Positions 1 to 16,122 of a DNA stretch of 64,000 bases are shown piece by piece. The position numbers were made by a program, and so were the translations under genes. The first letter of the stretch is position 1. Each line of letters opens with the position of its first letter. This stretch comes from Cacajao melanocephalus. Lineage: Eukaryota > Chordata > Mammalia > Primates > Pitheciidae. The notes beneath the pieces are model-generated. The model searched no databases, was not told the DNA's origin, and worked only from the letters and a program-made list of their open reading frames with translations. Location of the stretch: contig CAUYLG010013838.1 of the NCBI GenBank assembly GCA_963573385.1, positions 62,001 to 126,000 of the forward strand, written 5' to 3'.

Positions 1-140
1 ATAGCTTATTAGTTCCAGGTTTTTTTTTTTTTCTGATTCTTTCAGATTTTCTTTGTAGATGATAATGTCATCTGCAAACAAAGACAGTTTTATTTCTTCC
101 TTCCCAATTTGTATGCCATTCCATTCCTTGTCTTGAATAC
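1..140 (-). mobile_element. L1 ORF2 fragment, truncated by window edge
   Basis: On the minus strand this reads as L1 ORF2 reverse-transcriptase sequence. The plus strand shows the complement of the segment around the catalytic region (TCATCTGCAAACAAAGACAG). It runs off the left edge and similarity fades after about 140. Confidence 0.75.
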
Positions 141-1085
141 ACAAAGAATCAAGACTTAATAATTTATACTTGAGCCATATTCCTGGCTTAGGAATTTCAA
201 AATGTGACTCTTCCCTTATTTTAACTTTGGCAGACAACTGGGATTGACAACAATATTTCATAATAGCTTAAGGTCTGTATCACACTAATCTCTATATTCC
301 AAATGCAGAATTCCTTTGATTACGTTTATAAATTTACATATCTGTGGTTAAAACTGGTTCAGAACCAAATAATCAGGACTTCTACCAAGTTTCTTCTGTC
401 TCACACAATATGAATATTCAATGTATGGTAAATAAAAATGATGAATAAAAAGTATAATGTTTTGTATATTTTAATTCTTTCCTGACTTAACCTACTTTAA
501 ATGATCATTTTATGTTTCGTCCCAATAATTCTCCTTGGACCATTCTGATTTTATAGCAATGTAAAATGCCTCTCTATAGACTTACAGAATTTTAATCAAA
601 TAGCTTTGCTCAGAACTTAAAAGGACATTTGTCCTTGGGGCTAAAATTAGCCATGAAAAAGATTAAAAACAAAAGCAAATTTAGAATATAATCAGTACTT
701 TCAAAATGAGCTCAATCTGTACTTCATCCTCATTTATAACACTTGCTTCTTCTTAGCTTCTAATAGAATAAGAAATAGTTGTGCAAAGAATATATTTACA
801 TTTCTGAGGTTCCAAAAACAGATGAACCTCACTAGTTCATGCTCTTTTGTGGTTTGCAAGTCACAGGCCGCCTTGGTTGGAATGATTCACATAATGATCA
901 CACTCTGAATAGGAAAAAAAATCAGAGTTCTATACAGTTTCACCAGATGTCTTATTCTTGTATTTTTTTCAGAATGATTAAACGTAGTACCTTTTTTTCC
1001 TGTTCTGGTAAGTGAATCTGTTTGGATACTACCATTCTTTCAAACACTATTTTCAAAAAAGACCTCAGTAGTGCTTAAAGACTCC
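141..1085. other. Unrecognised AT-rich sequence
   Basis: No gene, exon or repeat that I recognise. No reading frame here looks coding. Confidence 0.5.
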
Positions 1086-1463
1086 TGTTATGGTTTGAGT
1101 GTGTCACTCAGAAGTTCATGTTAGAAATTTAATCCCCAATGAAATAGTTTTGGGAGGTAAGGCCTAATAAGAGGTGAGTGGGTCATAAGTGTGGAATCTT
1201 CACAAACAGATTAATCGTAGGAGCAGGTTAGTTATCTCAAGAGGAGGTTGTTTTAAAGCAAGTTCAGCTTCTGGTATCTTTCTCTGTTGCAAGTGGTCTC
1301 TTCCACCTTTCACCCTCTGCCACAGGATGATCCTCACTAGATGCTGACACCATGTTCTTGGACTTCTCATCCTCCAATAACCATGAACCAAATAAACTTC
1401 CATTGTTTATACTTTACCCAGTCTGCGGTATTCTGGTATAGTAGCAGAAAATGGACTAAGACA
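1086..1463 (+). mobile_element. Solo LTR, ERVL-MaLR (MST-like)
   Basis: Begins TGTTATGGTTTGAGTGTG and ends GGACTAAGACA, the termini of MST/MLT1-type MaLR LTRs, and contains the AAATAAAC polyadenylation-type block near 1388. The flanks ACTCC (1081-1085) and ACTTC (1464-1468) look like a decayed 5-bp target-site duplication. No internal retroviral sequence is attached. Confidence 0.8.
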
Positions 1464-3308
<1,845 letters not shown>

Positions 3309-3495
3309 ATGTCACAGAGTAGTGGTGCTGTGGCTGGCTGCACACTTGAGTCACCCTGAAAGCCGTTAAAATAAGCAGGAGTCTAGGCCTCCACCACATA
3401 GATTCTGATTTAGTTGGTGTGGAGTGACCCCCAGGCATCACTATTTGTTTAAAGCTTAATCCTGGAGGATTCTAAAGAGCAGCCGCGGTTAAGAA
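3309..3495 (+). mobile_element. hAT-Charlie DNA transposon remnant (MER20-like)
   Basis: Contains the MER20-type succession of a 'GGCTGCACACTTGAGTCACC' block, an 'AGATTCTGATTTAGTTGGT' block and a 'GGCATCACTATTTGTTTAAAGC' tail. Terminal inverted repeats are decayed. Family name is from memory. Confidence 0.55.
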
Positions 3496-3499
3496 TTAA

Positions 3500-5768
3500 G
3501 GTCATGGATGCAGAAAAAAACATTTGACAAAATCCAGCATCCCTTTAGGACTAAAGCCTTCAGCAAAATCTGCATAGAAGGGACATACCTCAAAATATGA
3601 AAAGCCATTTATGAAAAACCCACAGCCAACATTATACTGAATGGAGAAAAGTTGAAAGCATTCCTCTACAGAACTGCAAAAAGACAAGGATGCCCACTTT
3701 CACCACTTCTTTTAAACATTGTACTGGAAGTCCTAGCCAGAGCAATCATATAAGAGAAAGCAATAAAGAGCATACAAATCAGTAAAGAGGAAGTCAAACT
3801 GTTGCTGTTCACTGATGATATGATCATATACCTAGAAAATCCTAAAGACTCACTTGAAAAGTTTCTAGGTCTGATAAATTAATTCAGTAAAGTTTCAGGA
3901 TACAAAATCAATGTACACAAATCACTAGCACTGTTATACACCATCAATGACCAAGCTAAGAATCAAATCAAGAACTTAACCCCTTTAATAACAGTTACAA
4001 AAATAATAAAATACTTAGGAATATACCTAATGAACGTAATGAAAGATCTCTACAAGGAAAACTACAAAACACTATTGAAAGAAGTCATAGGTAAGACAAA
4101 CAAATGGAAATGCATCCCATGCTCATGGATGGGTAGAATTAATATTGTGAAAATGACCATATTGGCAAAAACAATCTATAAATTCAATGCAGTTACCATC
4201 AAAATAACACCATCATTCTTCGAAGAACTACAAAAACATCCTAAAATTAATATGGAATAAAAAAAAAGTCTGCGTAGCCAAAGCAATACTAAGTAAAAAG
4301 AACAAATCTGGAAGCATCACATTACCCATCTTCAAACTATACCACAAGGCTGTAGTTACTAAAACAGCATGGTACTGGTATAAAAATAGCCATATAGACC
4401 AATGGAACAGAACAGAGAACCCAGAAATAAAGCCAAATACTTACAGCTAACTGATCTTTGACAAAGCAAACAAAAACATAAAGTAGGGAAAGGACACGCT
4501 ATTCAACAAATGGTGGTGGGAAAATTGGCAAGTCATATGTAGAAGAATGAAACTGGATGCTCATCTTTCACCTTAATCAACTCAAGATGGTTAAAGACTT
4601 AAATCTAAGACCTGAAATCATAAACATTCTAGAAAATAACATAGGAAAAACTCTTCTGGACATAGGCTTAGGCAAAGACTTCACGACCAAGAACGCAAAA
4701 GCAAATGCAATAAAAGCAAAGATAAATAGATGGGACCTAGTTAAATTAAAAAGCTTCTGCACAGCCAAAGATATAATCAGAAGAGTAAACAGACAACCCA
4801 CAGAGTGGGAGAAAATATTTGCAAACCATGCAAAGTTTTTGTTCTAGACAAAGGACTAATATCCAGAATCTACAAGAAACTCAAAGAAATCAGCAAAAAA
4901 AAAAAATAATCCCATCAAAAAGTAGACTAAGGATATGAATAAACAATTCTCAAAAGAAGATATATGAATGGTCCACAAACGTGAAAAAATGCTCAACATC
5001 ACTAATTATCAGGGAAATGCAAATCAAAATGAGATATTACCTTACTCCTGCAAAAATGGCCATAATGTAAAAATCAAAAAATAATAGATGTTGGCATGGA
5101 TGTGGTGGAAAGGGAACACTTTTATACTGGTGGTGGGAATGTAAACTAGTACAACTACTATGAAATTCTGTATGTAGATTCCTTAACTAAAAGTAGAACT
5201 ACCATTTGATCCAGAAATCCCACTACTTGGTATCTACCCAGAGGTAAAGAAGTCATTATATGAAAAAGACACATGCACGTGCATGTTTATAGCAGCACAC
5301 TTTGTGATTGCAAAAATATGGAACCAGCCAACATGCCCATCAGCCAATGAGTGGATAAAGAAAATGTCATGTATATAGATACCATGGAATACTACGCAGC
5401 CATAAAAAGGAACAAAGTAATGGCATTTGCAGCAACCTAGATGGAGTTGTAGGCCATTATTCTAAGTGAAGTAACTCAGGAATGGAAAACCAAACATCAT
5501 ATATTCTCACTTATAAGTGGGAACTAAGTATGAAGATGCAAAAACATAAAAATGATATAATGGACTTTGGGGACTCCGGGGCAATGGTGGGAGGTGGGTG
5601 AGGGATAAAAGATGGTATGTTGGGTACAGCGTACACTGTTTGGGTGACAGGTGCACCAAAATCTCAGAAATCACCACTAAAGAACTTATCCATGTAACAA
5701 AAACCACCTGTTTTCCCAAAAACTATTGAAATGCTTGAAAAGTGCATTTCCCCCTAAAAAAAAAAAGA
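3500..5768 (+). mobile_element. 5'-truncated L1 (ORF2 C-terminal half and 3' UTR)
   Basis: This is a sense-strand L1 beginning inside ORF2 reverse transcriptase. It encodes broken stretches such as [13 protein letters not shown] (from about 4045) and the C-terminal [20 protein letters not shown] (from 4557). It continues through the typical ORF2 end ('GGAATACTACGCAGCCATAA' at about 5386) and 3' UTR to an A-rich tail at 5755-5766. Many stops and frameshifts make it inactive. A purine GA tract follows. Confidence 0.9.
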
Positions 5769-5796
5769 AGTGAGAGCGAGAGAGGGAGAGAGAGTT
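5769..5796 (+). repeat. (GA)n-rich simple repeat
   Basis: Short GAGAGAGGGAGAGAGAG tract directly after the L1 tail; probably grown from that tail. Confidence 0.7.
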
Positions 5797-6017
5797 AAGG
5801 TCATGGAAATGCAACCATGAACTTTTTTATGTTGAGAAGTCATAGCATTTGATCTTCTATTCACTTGAATCCCTCCACCCTTCACTAATAATTACTGTAA
5901 ATCAGATTATTATGTTTGCCCATCCTCACTTCTCCAGATGAAAAAACAATTCATTGGTAAATCATAATCAAATACATCTTTCAATGTTTGTTCTTTTTTT
6001 TTTTTAAATTAGCTGTT

Positions 6018-6335
6018 GGTGCAGTAGTTCTCAACCCTCAGTGTGCATTCAGGTAATCCTCAGAATTCTTTGTAAACACAGATACCATGTACCTTCCCCA
6101 CTTCACCCCAGCACCCTCATGCCAGAAGTACTGATTAGCAACTCTGCAAGTGGAGCTATCATTAAGTGCTGAAAAAAAGAAATTTCCATAGATAATTTGA
6201 TCAGCACCAATAGGGCCCATTAAACCTGCAGAACCCTCAGCTCTACCTTCAGAGACTATAGGTCTGAGGTAAGCCAAGGGATCTGCATTTTCATATTACA
6301 CGATTCTGCTGCAATTGGTCTTTGAATACAAGTGA
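6018..6335. mobile_element. Possible hAT MER3/MER20-type remnant with insertion
   Basis: Starts with CAGTAGTTCTCAACC, a decayed hAT-Charlie terminus, and ends near a matching 'GACACTGCTTC' block. The middle is not recognisable. Low confidence. Confidence 0.35.
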
Positions 6336-6591
6336 CACTGCTTCAGGGATTGAATTTGAAGACTTTTAAAATCAGACTGACACACTATATGGTATGTTTA
6401 TCTGAGAATGAGATTATTTGCAAATACTTGTTAGTATGTTTCCTTACGGTTTCTTCCTTAAGATGTTGAAATTTGGAACATAAGCACCTTTGTCCTAGAA
6501 AAAGAATTAGGCAGATATTGGCAGACTTAACTGCTTTTTATCATGGAATTGAAGACTTTTTGGAGAACTACAGATGAGATAAAACGATGAA

Positions 6592-6740
6592 AGAAGCCAG
6601 GAGTGGTGGTACACACCTGTAGTCCCAGCTACTTAGGAGGCTGAGGCAGGAGGACAACTTGAGCCTAAGAGTTCGAGTTCAGCCTGGGCAACAGAGTAAG
6701 ATCCTATCTCTATTATTTTTTTTTTTTAAAGAAAAGATGA
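6592..6740 (+). mobile_element. Free Alu monomer (FLAM/FRAM-like)
   Basis: A single Alu arm reading from 'AGTGGTGGTACACACCTGTAG' to 'AACAGAGTAAGATCC', followed by a T/A-rich tail. There is no second arm, so it resembles a fossil free monomer or a deleted Alu. Confidence 0.75.
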
Positions 6741-7957
6741 TGAAGATAAAGAGTGAAGATGAGAAAGGAACACTGGGCTGTCTAGGTCTTTTCAACCCTC
6801 TCAGTATCAGGTAGCGGCTGCTTAAGGAAAACTCTGCCAGCAATACGTATTGTTTTGAGACAGGAAAATAAATAGACAAAATTGTGAAAGATCATTTGTA
6901 GGAAACATTTTAAAATTTTCTTCTCAAATTATGTGTTAGTCTATAAATGAATATGAAATAAAATTAGGTCTTTTACAAATACATTATGGTATCAGTGTAC
7001 TTTATTATCACTCTCTTGTCCTCTATAATATTTTACTTTTCCCATAATCAGTTATGATATCATTTTAACAATTATAACCTCAAAAACCAAAAGTGAAACT
7101 TAAGGGAAAATGTCTACTCTTGGGTTTAGATAGAATTATGACTTAGTTCAGCATTCCACTAGATGTTGAGCAAGCCTGTTAAAAATAAATTGGACTTCAA
7201 ATTAGAGAATAAGTGAACAGACTAATTGAATTTATTATCATAAGTGTTTAATCTATAATGATGCTAGAGGACTTCATACTCATTCTTTGTTCCGACATTT
7301 TATCAGATATTTAACTTTCCATGGACACTGACTTGTACGGTCTGACTTCCAGGTTGGAAAATCTGCACTAAAACTCCCCTTTTGTAACTGATTTATGGCA
7401 AGCTGTATTGTTTAGTCACCAGTGTGTTAAATATCACAAAAAAAATCAAGAGCACTGTGACAACGAACTCTGGGTTGTGAGCATGATTTTGTGAAAATAG
7501 GAACTTACCGAGTGACCTCACACCAAATAAAACTAGAAGGGGGTGTTCATTTCACCTGGTGCATGGGAGCCTTTGGTGAGCTGGCCTTGACTAGACTTCT
7601 CTCTGAACATAAGCTGATTATTCTAATAGGTATTAATTAAAAGGGTTTCATGGTAAGTAAGTTTAGAACAATTTGGGATAAACATGTTCTTTCTTGTAAG
7701 ATTTCTCAGAGCTTTTAACCTCTGTTTGCATTGCGCATCTTGCAAAGTGGCCTAGATTGTGCAGCATTTCTTAAACTTACTTGACCACAAAACTCCTTTT
7801 GTCAAAAGCAACTCTGAGGATTGCTATTCTGTAGAAGAGTCCAGGAACAGGAGAGGCCAGAGCTCACACGATGGCTGGTCTGCAGTCTCTGAAAGTTACA
7901 GGATCCTGACTAGATCACCAACCTGAACTACTGACAGCCTGCCTAAAGGGTGGATCA
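6741..7957. other. No gene or repeat recognised
   Basis: AT-rich intergenic DNA with stops in all frames. Confidence 0.45.
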
Positions 7958-8005
7958 AACTGTATTTTGTAAAAAAAAAAAAAAAAAAAAAAATTAGAGA
8001 TAACA

Positions 8006-8412
<407 letters not shown>

Positions 8413-8425
8413 CTAGTCAAAACAG

Positions 8426-8580
8426 CACACACACATGCAAACACATGCAAATGTGCACACACGCAAACACATGCATATGTGAACACACACACAAGCACAC
8501 ATGCCCACACACACGCACACATACGCACGCATGCCCACACGCATATGCGCACACACGCAAGCACGCACACACACACAAAA
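8426..8580 (+). repeat. Compound (CA)n-like microsatellite
   Basis: About 150 bp of interrupted CA/CG dinucleotides with GCAAACACATG and GCACACATGCC variants. The reverse strand encodes a low-complexity Cys/Val/Ala peptide only because of the repeat. Confidence 0.9.
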
Positions 8581-9232
8581 CACATCTGGTAACCACTATT
8601 TCAATTTCTATCACCATAGACTAGGTACATCAGGCAATATCCTGTGAAGGCAGAAGCTTCCTGATATCATCACAAGATGAAACCTAGGAAGATACCAGAT
8701 AAAGACCAAAGAAAGCAGAATTGCCTTGAGAAAAACAAAAACATACAAAGCTGAAATTTCCATCCCAGCTTGCATCCATCTCCTCCCCATAAGGTACTAA
8801 GTTCTGATATTTGGATGAGTGTGGCTATACACCTTAATGAGTACACATAATGTGTTACAGTAGTAACTGTTTGAGTATCTCAATGACAATAGTATTAATT
8901 CTTAGTCCTTGTTCTTGGAATAATTTCTCCATGCTTACCAACTAACTGTGGGATTTGGAAATTTTTAGTAACTTATCAAAAACTGAGTAGTAGATGGCCT
9001 AAAAAACGTGGGATACAAGGAACCAGTTGCAATAAGAATTGATGGAAATAAAAGAAGGGGAAACTGCAAGGAACAGGAAAAGGAAATTGATAAAATTAGT
9101 GAGCAAAAGACTGAAAGGAAGGATCTTTTTTCATTGCTTTCCTGAAATTTATTTTTGCTTCTGTTTACTATTTGAAAACTGAAACTGATTATAAACAGTG
9201 CGTATGTTGCGATCTCGGTTTTACTTAATAAA

Positions 9233-9270
<38 letters not shown>

Positions 9271-9466
9271 TTAGAAGAAAAGGCCTAGAAGGTTATATAT
9301 AAAATGTTAATACTTATTTTAGCTGAGTGGAAAAATGCGTATGATTTTTACATCCTATATTCTTTTACTTTTTAAAAACTTTTTACAATGAATATATGTA
9401 ACATAATCAGAGTCAAAATGATATTTTACAAAAATTAAAGCAAATTGAATGCATCAACATATAATC
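8581..9466. other. No gene; contains a (GT)n microsatellite
   Basis: Unrecognised sequence except for an uninterrupted (GT)n run at 9235-9268, likely polymorphic. Confidence 0.6.
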
Positions 9467-9869
9467 TGTATTAGGCTATTTTATGTTGCTCTAAAGGAAT
9501 GGCTGAGGCTGAGTAATATACAAAGAAAAGAGATTTAATTGGCTCATGGTTCTGCAGACTTCACAAGAAGCACAGTGCTGGCATCTGCTTCTGGTGAGGC
9601 TTCAGGAAGCTTCACTCATGGTGGAAGTGAAAGGGAGAGCAAGCATGTCATATGATGAGACAGGGAGCAAGAGAAGGAAGCAGGGGAGGTCCCAGACTCT
9701 TTCAACAACCAGATATCCTGTGAACTCATCATGGCAGGGCAGGACCTAAACCATTCATGAGAGATCTGCCCCCATGACCCAATCACTTCCCAGGATGCCT
9801 GACCTCCAACTCTGGGGATCACATTTCAACACGAGATTTGTGGGGGTGACCAATATCCAAGCCATATCA
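9467..9869 (-). mobile_element. Solo LTR, ERVL-MaLR type
   Basis: Reads TGTATTAGGCT...GCCATATCA. This is the complement of a MaLR LTR that carries 'TTTAATTGGCTCATGGTTCTG' and 'GATCACATTTCAACACGAG' blocks. A perfect 5-bp duplication TAATC flanks it (9462-9466, 9870-9874). It is the same family and orientation as the element at 23,895. Confidence 0.85.
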
Positions 9870-9874
9870 TAATC

Positions 9875-10289
9875 AATCACTCAAATCTTGCAAGAAATTC
9901 TTTGCATTTACTTTTCCACTTCCTTCCAGAATCTAGGCCTTAAGAAAGAAAACCACTAAGCCATAGAGATTGGAACCAATTCAATCAAATAAGATTCTTA
10001 AACGTTCTTTCCTTTTAGTTTTGGCTCCAGTAATCAGAGGTAGGAGAAAATAAGGTATACAGCTCTTTAGGGTGTGTGTGTGTAATGAGTGGGGAATATA
10101 GAGCGGAAAGCATATGAGACACTGAGGAAAGGACCAAGGTATTCATGTGAGGAAACTTGAATGGTTGTTCTTTTTCAAGGAAACCCTGTCTATTCATAAA
10201 TACCTGTGATGAAATAGTCCACAAATTGCGCCTCACACTCTCAGACGAATAAGCCAAAAGACTCCTAATAATTGAAGCTAAAAAACAAT
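9875..10289. other. No gene recognised; short (GT)n at 10072-10083
   Basis: Unique-looking sequence without coding signals. Confidence 0.4.
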
Positions 10290-10722
10290 CAAAGCCGAAC
10301 ACGGTGGCTCACACCTGTAATCCCAGCACTTTGGGAGGCTGAGGTGGGCGGATCGCTTGAGCTCAGGGACTGGAGACCAGCCTGGGCAGCATGGCGAAGC
10401 CCCCTCTCTACAAAACAAAAACACAAAAATTGCCGGGTATGGGGGCTCATGCCTGTAATCCCAGCATTTTGGGAGGCCAAGGTGGGCAGATCGCTTGAGC
10501 CCAGGAGTTGGAGACCAGCCTGGGCAACATGGCGAAGCCTCCTCTCTACAAAACAAAAACACAAAAATTAGCCCGGCATGGTGGCACATGCCTGTAGTCC
10601 CAGCTACTTGGGGGACTGAGGTTGGGAGGATCATTTAAGCCTGGGAGTTCTGCAGAGAGCTGAGATCAGGCCACTGCACTCCAGCTGGTTAACAGAGTGA
10701 GACCCTGTTTCAAAAAAAAAAA
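10290..10722 (+). mobile_element. Trimeric Alu (left-left-right)
   Basis: There are three arms instead of two. The first left arm runs from about 10291 to 10430 and the second from 10431 to 10568. Each ends in CTCTACAAAACAAAAACACA. A right arm follows (10569-10710) with a short A tail. The two left arms are very similar and share the unusual linker, which points to a later unequal duplication of the left arm. Confidence 0.85.
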
Positions 10723-11069
10723 TGATTCATAATAATGGTCAAGACTTCATGGATTTCCTAGCGGTAACTCTGGGATAAACAGCACGTAGTAATAGCTGAT
10801 TTTGTCAGGTCACCCCCAGAGAGAGTGGGGAATGTTGACTCACAAGTGGAGCTGGCCCATCTTTCCCGTACTGTAAAAGTAAGCCATTCCTATACAATTC
10901 TGCTTGTACACCTGTCTCAGTCTCTTATACGCAAAACATTACTGCCATAGTCAAAAGTCATTTAGAAGGATGTCTTAAAAGATATTTCAAAGTATTCTTG
11001 CTTAACTAACGTGAGCCTCATATATATAATAATAACAATGGATTAATATAGAAGCAAATGACTTAACAC

Positions 11070-11290
11070 TTTCCAGGCACGCTTCTTAGACTTTAACATT
11101 CGTAAATCCTCACAGCAACCCTATGAGAAAGGCACCATTGCTACCCTCATTTTGCAGAGGAAGAAACTGATCTACAGAAAGTTTACCCAAAGTCACATTG
11201 CTAGGAAGCAGTAGAACTGGGGTTGAAACTCAGGCAATGTGGCTGCGGAGTCTGGACTCTTACCTACTGCATACTCCATCCATTTGTCAC
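11070..11290 (+). mobile_element. MIR SINE fragment
   Basis: Contains the MIR core signature on the complementary sense: 'CAACCCTATGAGAAAGG', 'TTTGCAGAGGAAGAAACTGA' and 'CAAAGTCACATTGCTAGGAAG'. Strand assignment is uncertain because MIR consensus orientation was not aligned. Confidence 0.65.
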
Positions 11291-12838
<1,548 letters not shown>

Positions 12839-13105
12839 CGTCCACTTTCTACAAATACATTTGAGTGATATACACTATACCCATGGCATTTCCTCCTGCC
12901 ACCCTGCTTAGGATTAATTCTCTAATCAAGAGGTATTTAAGCAGAAAACTGTGTAAAAAGACAGCATAAACAGCATACAAATTTCACTGGGTATTCTTTC
13001 TTGATATTGGAAAGTAGGTAAATTATGTGTACTGAATTATCTGTTGTTTTGAGACACAAATACCTAGTACAAATACCTAGTAAATTATTAATATATTATT
13101 TTGAG

Positions 13106-13403
13106 GGCTGAGCACGGTGGCTCAGGCCTGTAATCCCAGTACTTTGTGAGGCTGAGGCTGGCAGATCACATCAGGAGTTCAACACCAGCCTGGCCAACAT
13201 GATGAAACCCCGTTTCTACAAAAAATACAAAAAATTAGCCAGGTGTGGTGGTGGGTGCTGGTAATCCCAGCTACTTAGGAGGCTGTGGCAGGAGAATTGC
13301 TTGAACCTGGGAGGCAGAGGTTGCAGTGAGCTGAGACCACACGACTGCACTCCAGCCTGGGCTACAGAGCGAGACTCCGTCTCAAAATATATATATATAT
13401 ATT
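13106..13403 (+). mobile_element. Alu with (AT)n tail
   Basis: Sense Alu beginning GGCTGAGCACGGTGG. Its A tail has become an (AT)n microsatellite (13385-13402). TATTTTGAG occurs on both sides and is a plausible target duplication. Confidence 0.93.
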
Positions 13404-13486
13404 TTGAGCTAAAAAATTGTAATGTAAATGCCATGTGATAGAGCTTGATGCTAGAGAACATGAATGCATATTATAAAAAGTTGAAT

Positions 13487-13799
<313 letters not shown>

Positions 13800-14032
13800 G
13801 TTTGATAGAACTGAAATGAGTTTTATAATAGCAGAACACTTTATATACTCTGCCTTCTCCCCACTCTCTGGTGAATTCAGAAATTATTTCCTCAAGGCAG
13901 AATAGCTTGAGTGACCAAAGATTTCACAATGACTTTTCTGTTGCTCATCGCTAATTTTTTTAGAATGCCTCTAACATTTCCTGAGTCCCTCTTATAAGGA
14001 ACTCAACCTCCCAGACTTGTAAAATTTAGGTC

Positions 14033-14105
14033 TTTGGAATATTCAAATCTCAATAGTGAACTTGAGGTCAAGCTATGGTATAAATTGTGGAATATAAAAG
14101 GAAGC
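14033..14105 (+). repeat. 73-bp direct repeat, copy A
   Basis: Starts TTTGGAATATTCAAATCTC and ends GAATATAAAAGGAAGC. It matches 14530-14602 at roughly 60 of 73 positions by eye. No known family recognised. Confidence 0.7.
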
Positions 14106-14307
14106 TAAGTACCCTGATAAGAGAAACACCAGGAGTCTCATGTGTTCCTTTCTTTTCATGGGTTTCCAAGGTGCTGAGGGAAGCAGAATTGGGAGGTGAA
14201 AGAATATATTCTTATTTGGGCAGTGGGGATTGGCAGGGGTAGTTATAAAATCTTTGTAGACATTTCTTTCTCTGAGGCAGGCTTAGATAGTTTGACAGCT
14301 GAATTAG

Positions 14308-14528
14308 TTTCCAGGGTTCCAATTTCTTCACGTCCTTACCAACACTTTCTGTAACTGTTGCTAGTTACTATTACTTTCTGTTTTGATAGCGGGTATCCTA
14401 AACGGTGTGAGGTGATATCTCACCGTGGCTTTGACTTACATTTTTCTGGTGATTAGTAATGTTGAGCATCTTTTTGTATGTTTATTGGCCATCTTATATA
14501 TCTTCTTTGGAAAAATGTCTATTTCAAT
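14308..14528 (-). mobile_element. L1 fragment (3' part of ORF2)
   Basis: The plus strand reads as the complement of L1 sequence: 'ACACTTTCTGTAACTG', 'GGTGTGAGGTGATATCTCA' and 'GTTGAGCATCTTTTTGTATG'. These are hallmark antisense blocks just upstream of the L1 3' UTR. Confidence 0.8.
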
Positions 14529-14529
14529 A

Positions 14530-14602
14530 TTTGGAATATTCAAAGCCCAATACTGAATTTAAGGCCAAGATATGGTATAAGTTGTGGAATATAAAAGGAG
14601 GC
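14530..14602 (+). repeat. 73-bp direct repeat, copy B
   Basis: Second copy of the 14033-14105 segment, beginning one base after the L1 fragment ends. Confidence 0.7.
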
Positions 14603-14609
14603 AAAAAGG

Positions 14610-15055
14610 TTGCCATTAAAAAAAAAACACAAACTAGATGGCATAAAACAACAGAAATTTTTATCTCTCGGTTGTGGAGGCTGCAAGTCTGCAACTAAGG
14701 TGCTGACCAGGCCATGCTCCTTTTGAAATCTGTAGGAGAATCCTCCTTTGCCTCTTCCTAGCTTCTGGTGTTTGCTGGCAACCTTTGGTGCTCTTTGGCT
14801 GGCAGGTGGCTGCATCACTCCAATCTCTGCCTTCATCATCACATAACGTTTTCCCTGTGTGTCTTTGCCACATGTTGTCTTCTTATAAGGACACCAGTCC
14901 TATTGGATAGACCCACCTTACTCCAGCATGACTGCATCTTAACTAATTACATCTGCAACAACGTTATTCCCAAATAAGATCATACTCTGAGGTACTGGAT
15001 GTTAGAATTCAACATATTTTTGAGGGAGGGACACAATCACAATCAAGCTATAACA
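14610..15055 (-). mobile_element. Solo LTR, ERVL-MaLR (MLT1-like)
   Basis: Reads as the reverse complement of an MLT1-type LTR. It has 'CATAAAACAACAGAAATTTTTATC' near the 5' side, 'CTTATAAGGACACCAGTCCTATTGGAT' in the middle and 'GGGACACAATCACAATCAAGC' near the end. Exact subfamily not determined. Confidence 0.7.
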
Positions 15056-15341
15056 ATAGTAATAATATATGACAGGCAATAAAATGTTCTGAGATTCATT
15101 GAGAAAAATGGTTTTTGTGTCCTCTATTATTTTGAAGAGCCCCAAGTGACTGGAGCTAGTGGGAAGAAAGTTTCTGGCACCAGTAACACCACTGCTTTTA
15201 CAAAAGAGGTGGTGTGATTTCTCAGATTCTTTGTTTGAATTAAAGATGTAGTATGTGCAGCAGATCTCTAGGAAGCAATGACATTTCTAGAATGAGATAG
15301 GCTGATAACTTTATAAGAGAAGAGCAGGAATAATTTAAAAG

Positions 15342-15762
15342 TTTATGTGCAAACTATATATCTGATAAGGGGTCAATATTCAGAATATGTAAAGAACATC
15401 TACACCTTTATAACAAAAAACCAATAACTTCATGAATAAATGAGCAAAAGACTTAAATAGACATTTCTACAAAGAAGATATACAAATGGACTTTAAGCAT
15501 ATAAAAACATGCTCAACATTACTCATTACTAATCATCAGGGAAATGGAAGTCAACGCCAACAGTGAGATATCACATTATACCCTTTAGGATAGCCACTAC
15601 CGAAACAGAAAGTGATGGTAAGAGTTACAGAAAGTGTTGGTGAGAATGTGAGGAAATTAGAACTCTAGTGCACTGTTGGGAATGTAAAATGAGGCAGCCA
15701 TTAGGCAAAACAGTATAGACTTTCCTTAAAAAGTTAAAAATAGAACTACCATATTGATCCAG
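15342..15762 (+). mobile_element. L1 fragment, 5' portion (split by THE1 LTR)
   Basis: Sense L1 ORF2 C-terminal sequence ('CAATATTCAGAATATGTAAAGAAC', 'CATGCTCAACATTACTCATTA', 'TGAGATATCACATTATACC'). It is interrupted at 15762 and resumes at 16123. Confidence 0.8.
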
Positions 15763-16122
15763 TGTTATGGTTTCGCTGTGTCCCCTCTCAAATCTCATCT
15801 TGAATTATAGTTCCCATAATCCCCACATGTTGTGGGAGGGACCTGGTGGGAAGTAATTGAATCATGGGAGCTGCTGTTCTTGTGATAGTGAGTTCTCACA
15901 AGATCTGATGGTTTTATAAAGGGCTTTTCCCTCTTTGCTCTGCACTTCTCCTTCCTGCCATCATGTGTAGAAGGATGTGTTTGCTTCCCCTTCTGCCACG
16001 ATTGTTAAGTTTCCTGAGGCTTCCCCAGCCATGTGGAACTGTGAGTCAATTAAACCTCTTTCCTTTATAAATTACCCAGTCTTGGGCAGTTCTTTGTAGC
16101 AGTGTGAGAACAAAGTAATACA
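15763..16122 (+). mobile_element. THE1 solo LTR
   Basis: A 360-bp LTR starting TGTTATGGTTTCGCTGTGTC and ending AAAGTAATACA. The THE1 blocks 'GGGAGGGACCTGGTGGGA', 'TTTTATAAAGGG' and 'CATGTGGAACTGTGAGTC' are intact. A perfect 5-bp duplication TCCAG (15758-15762, 16123-16127) flanks it. It lies inside an older L1. Confidence 0.95.

Noticed and set aside
10278..10634. 118-codon minus-strand frame with repeated 'CCPGWSP' text
   Set aside because: Translation of antisense Alu arms, a common false protein.
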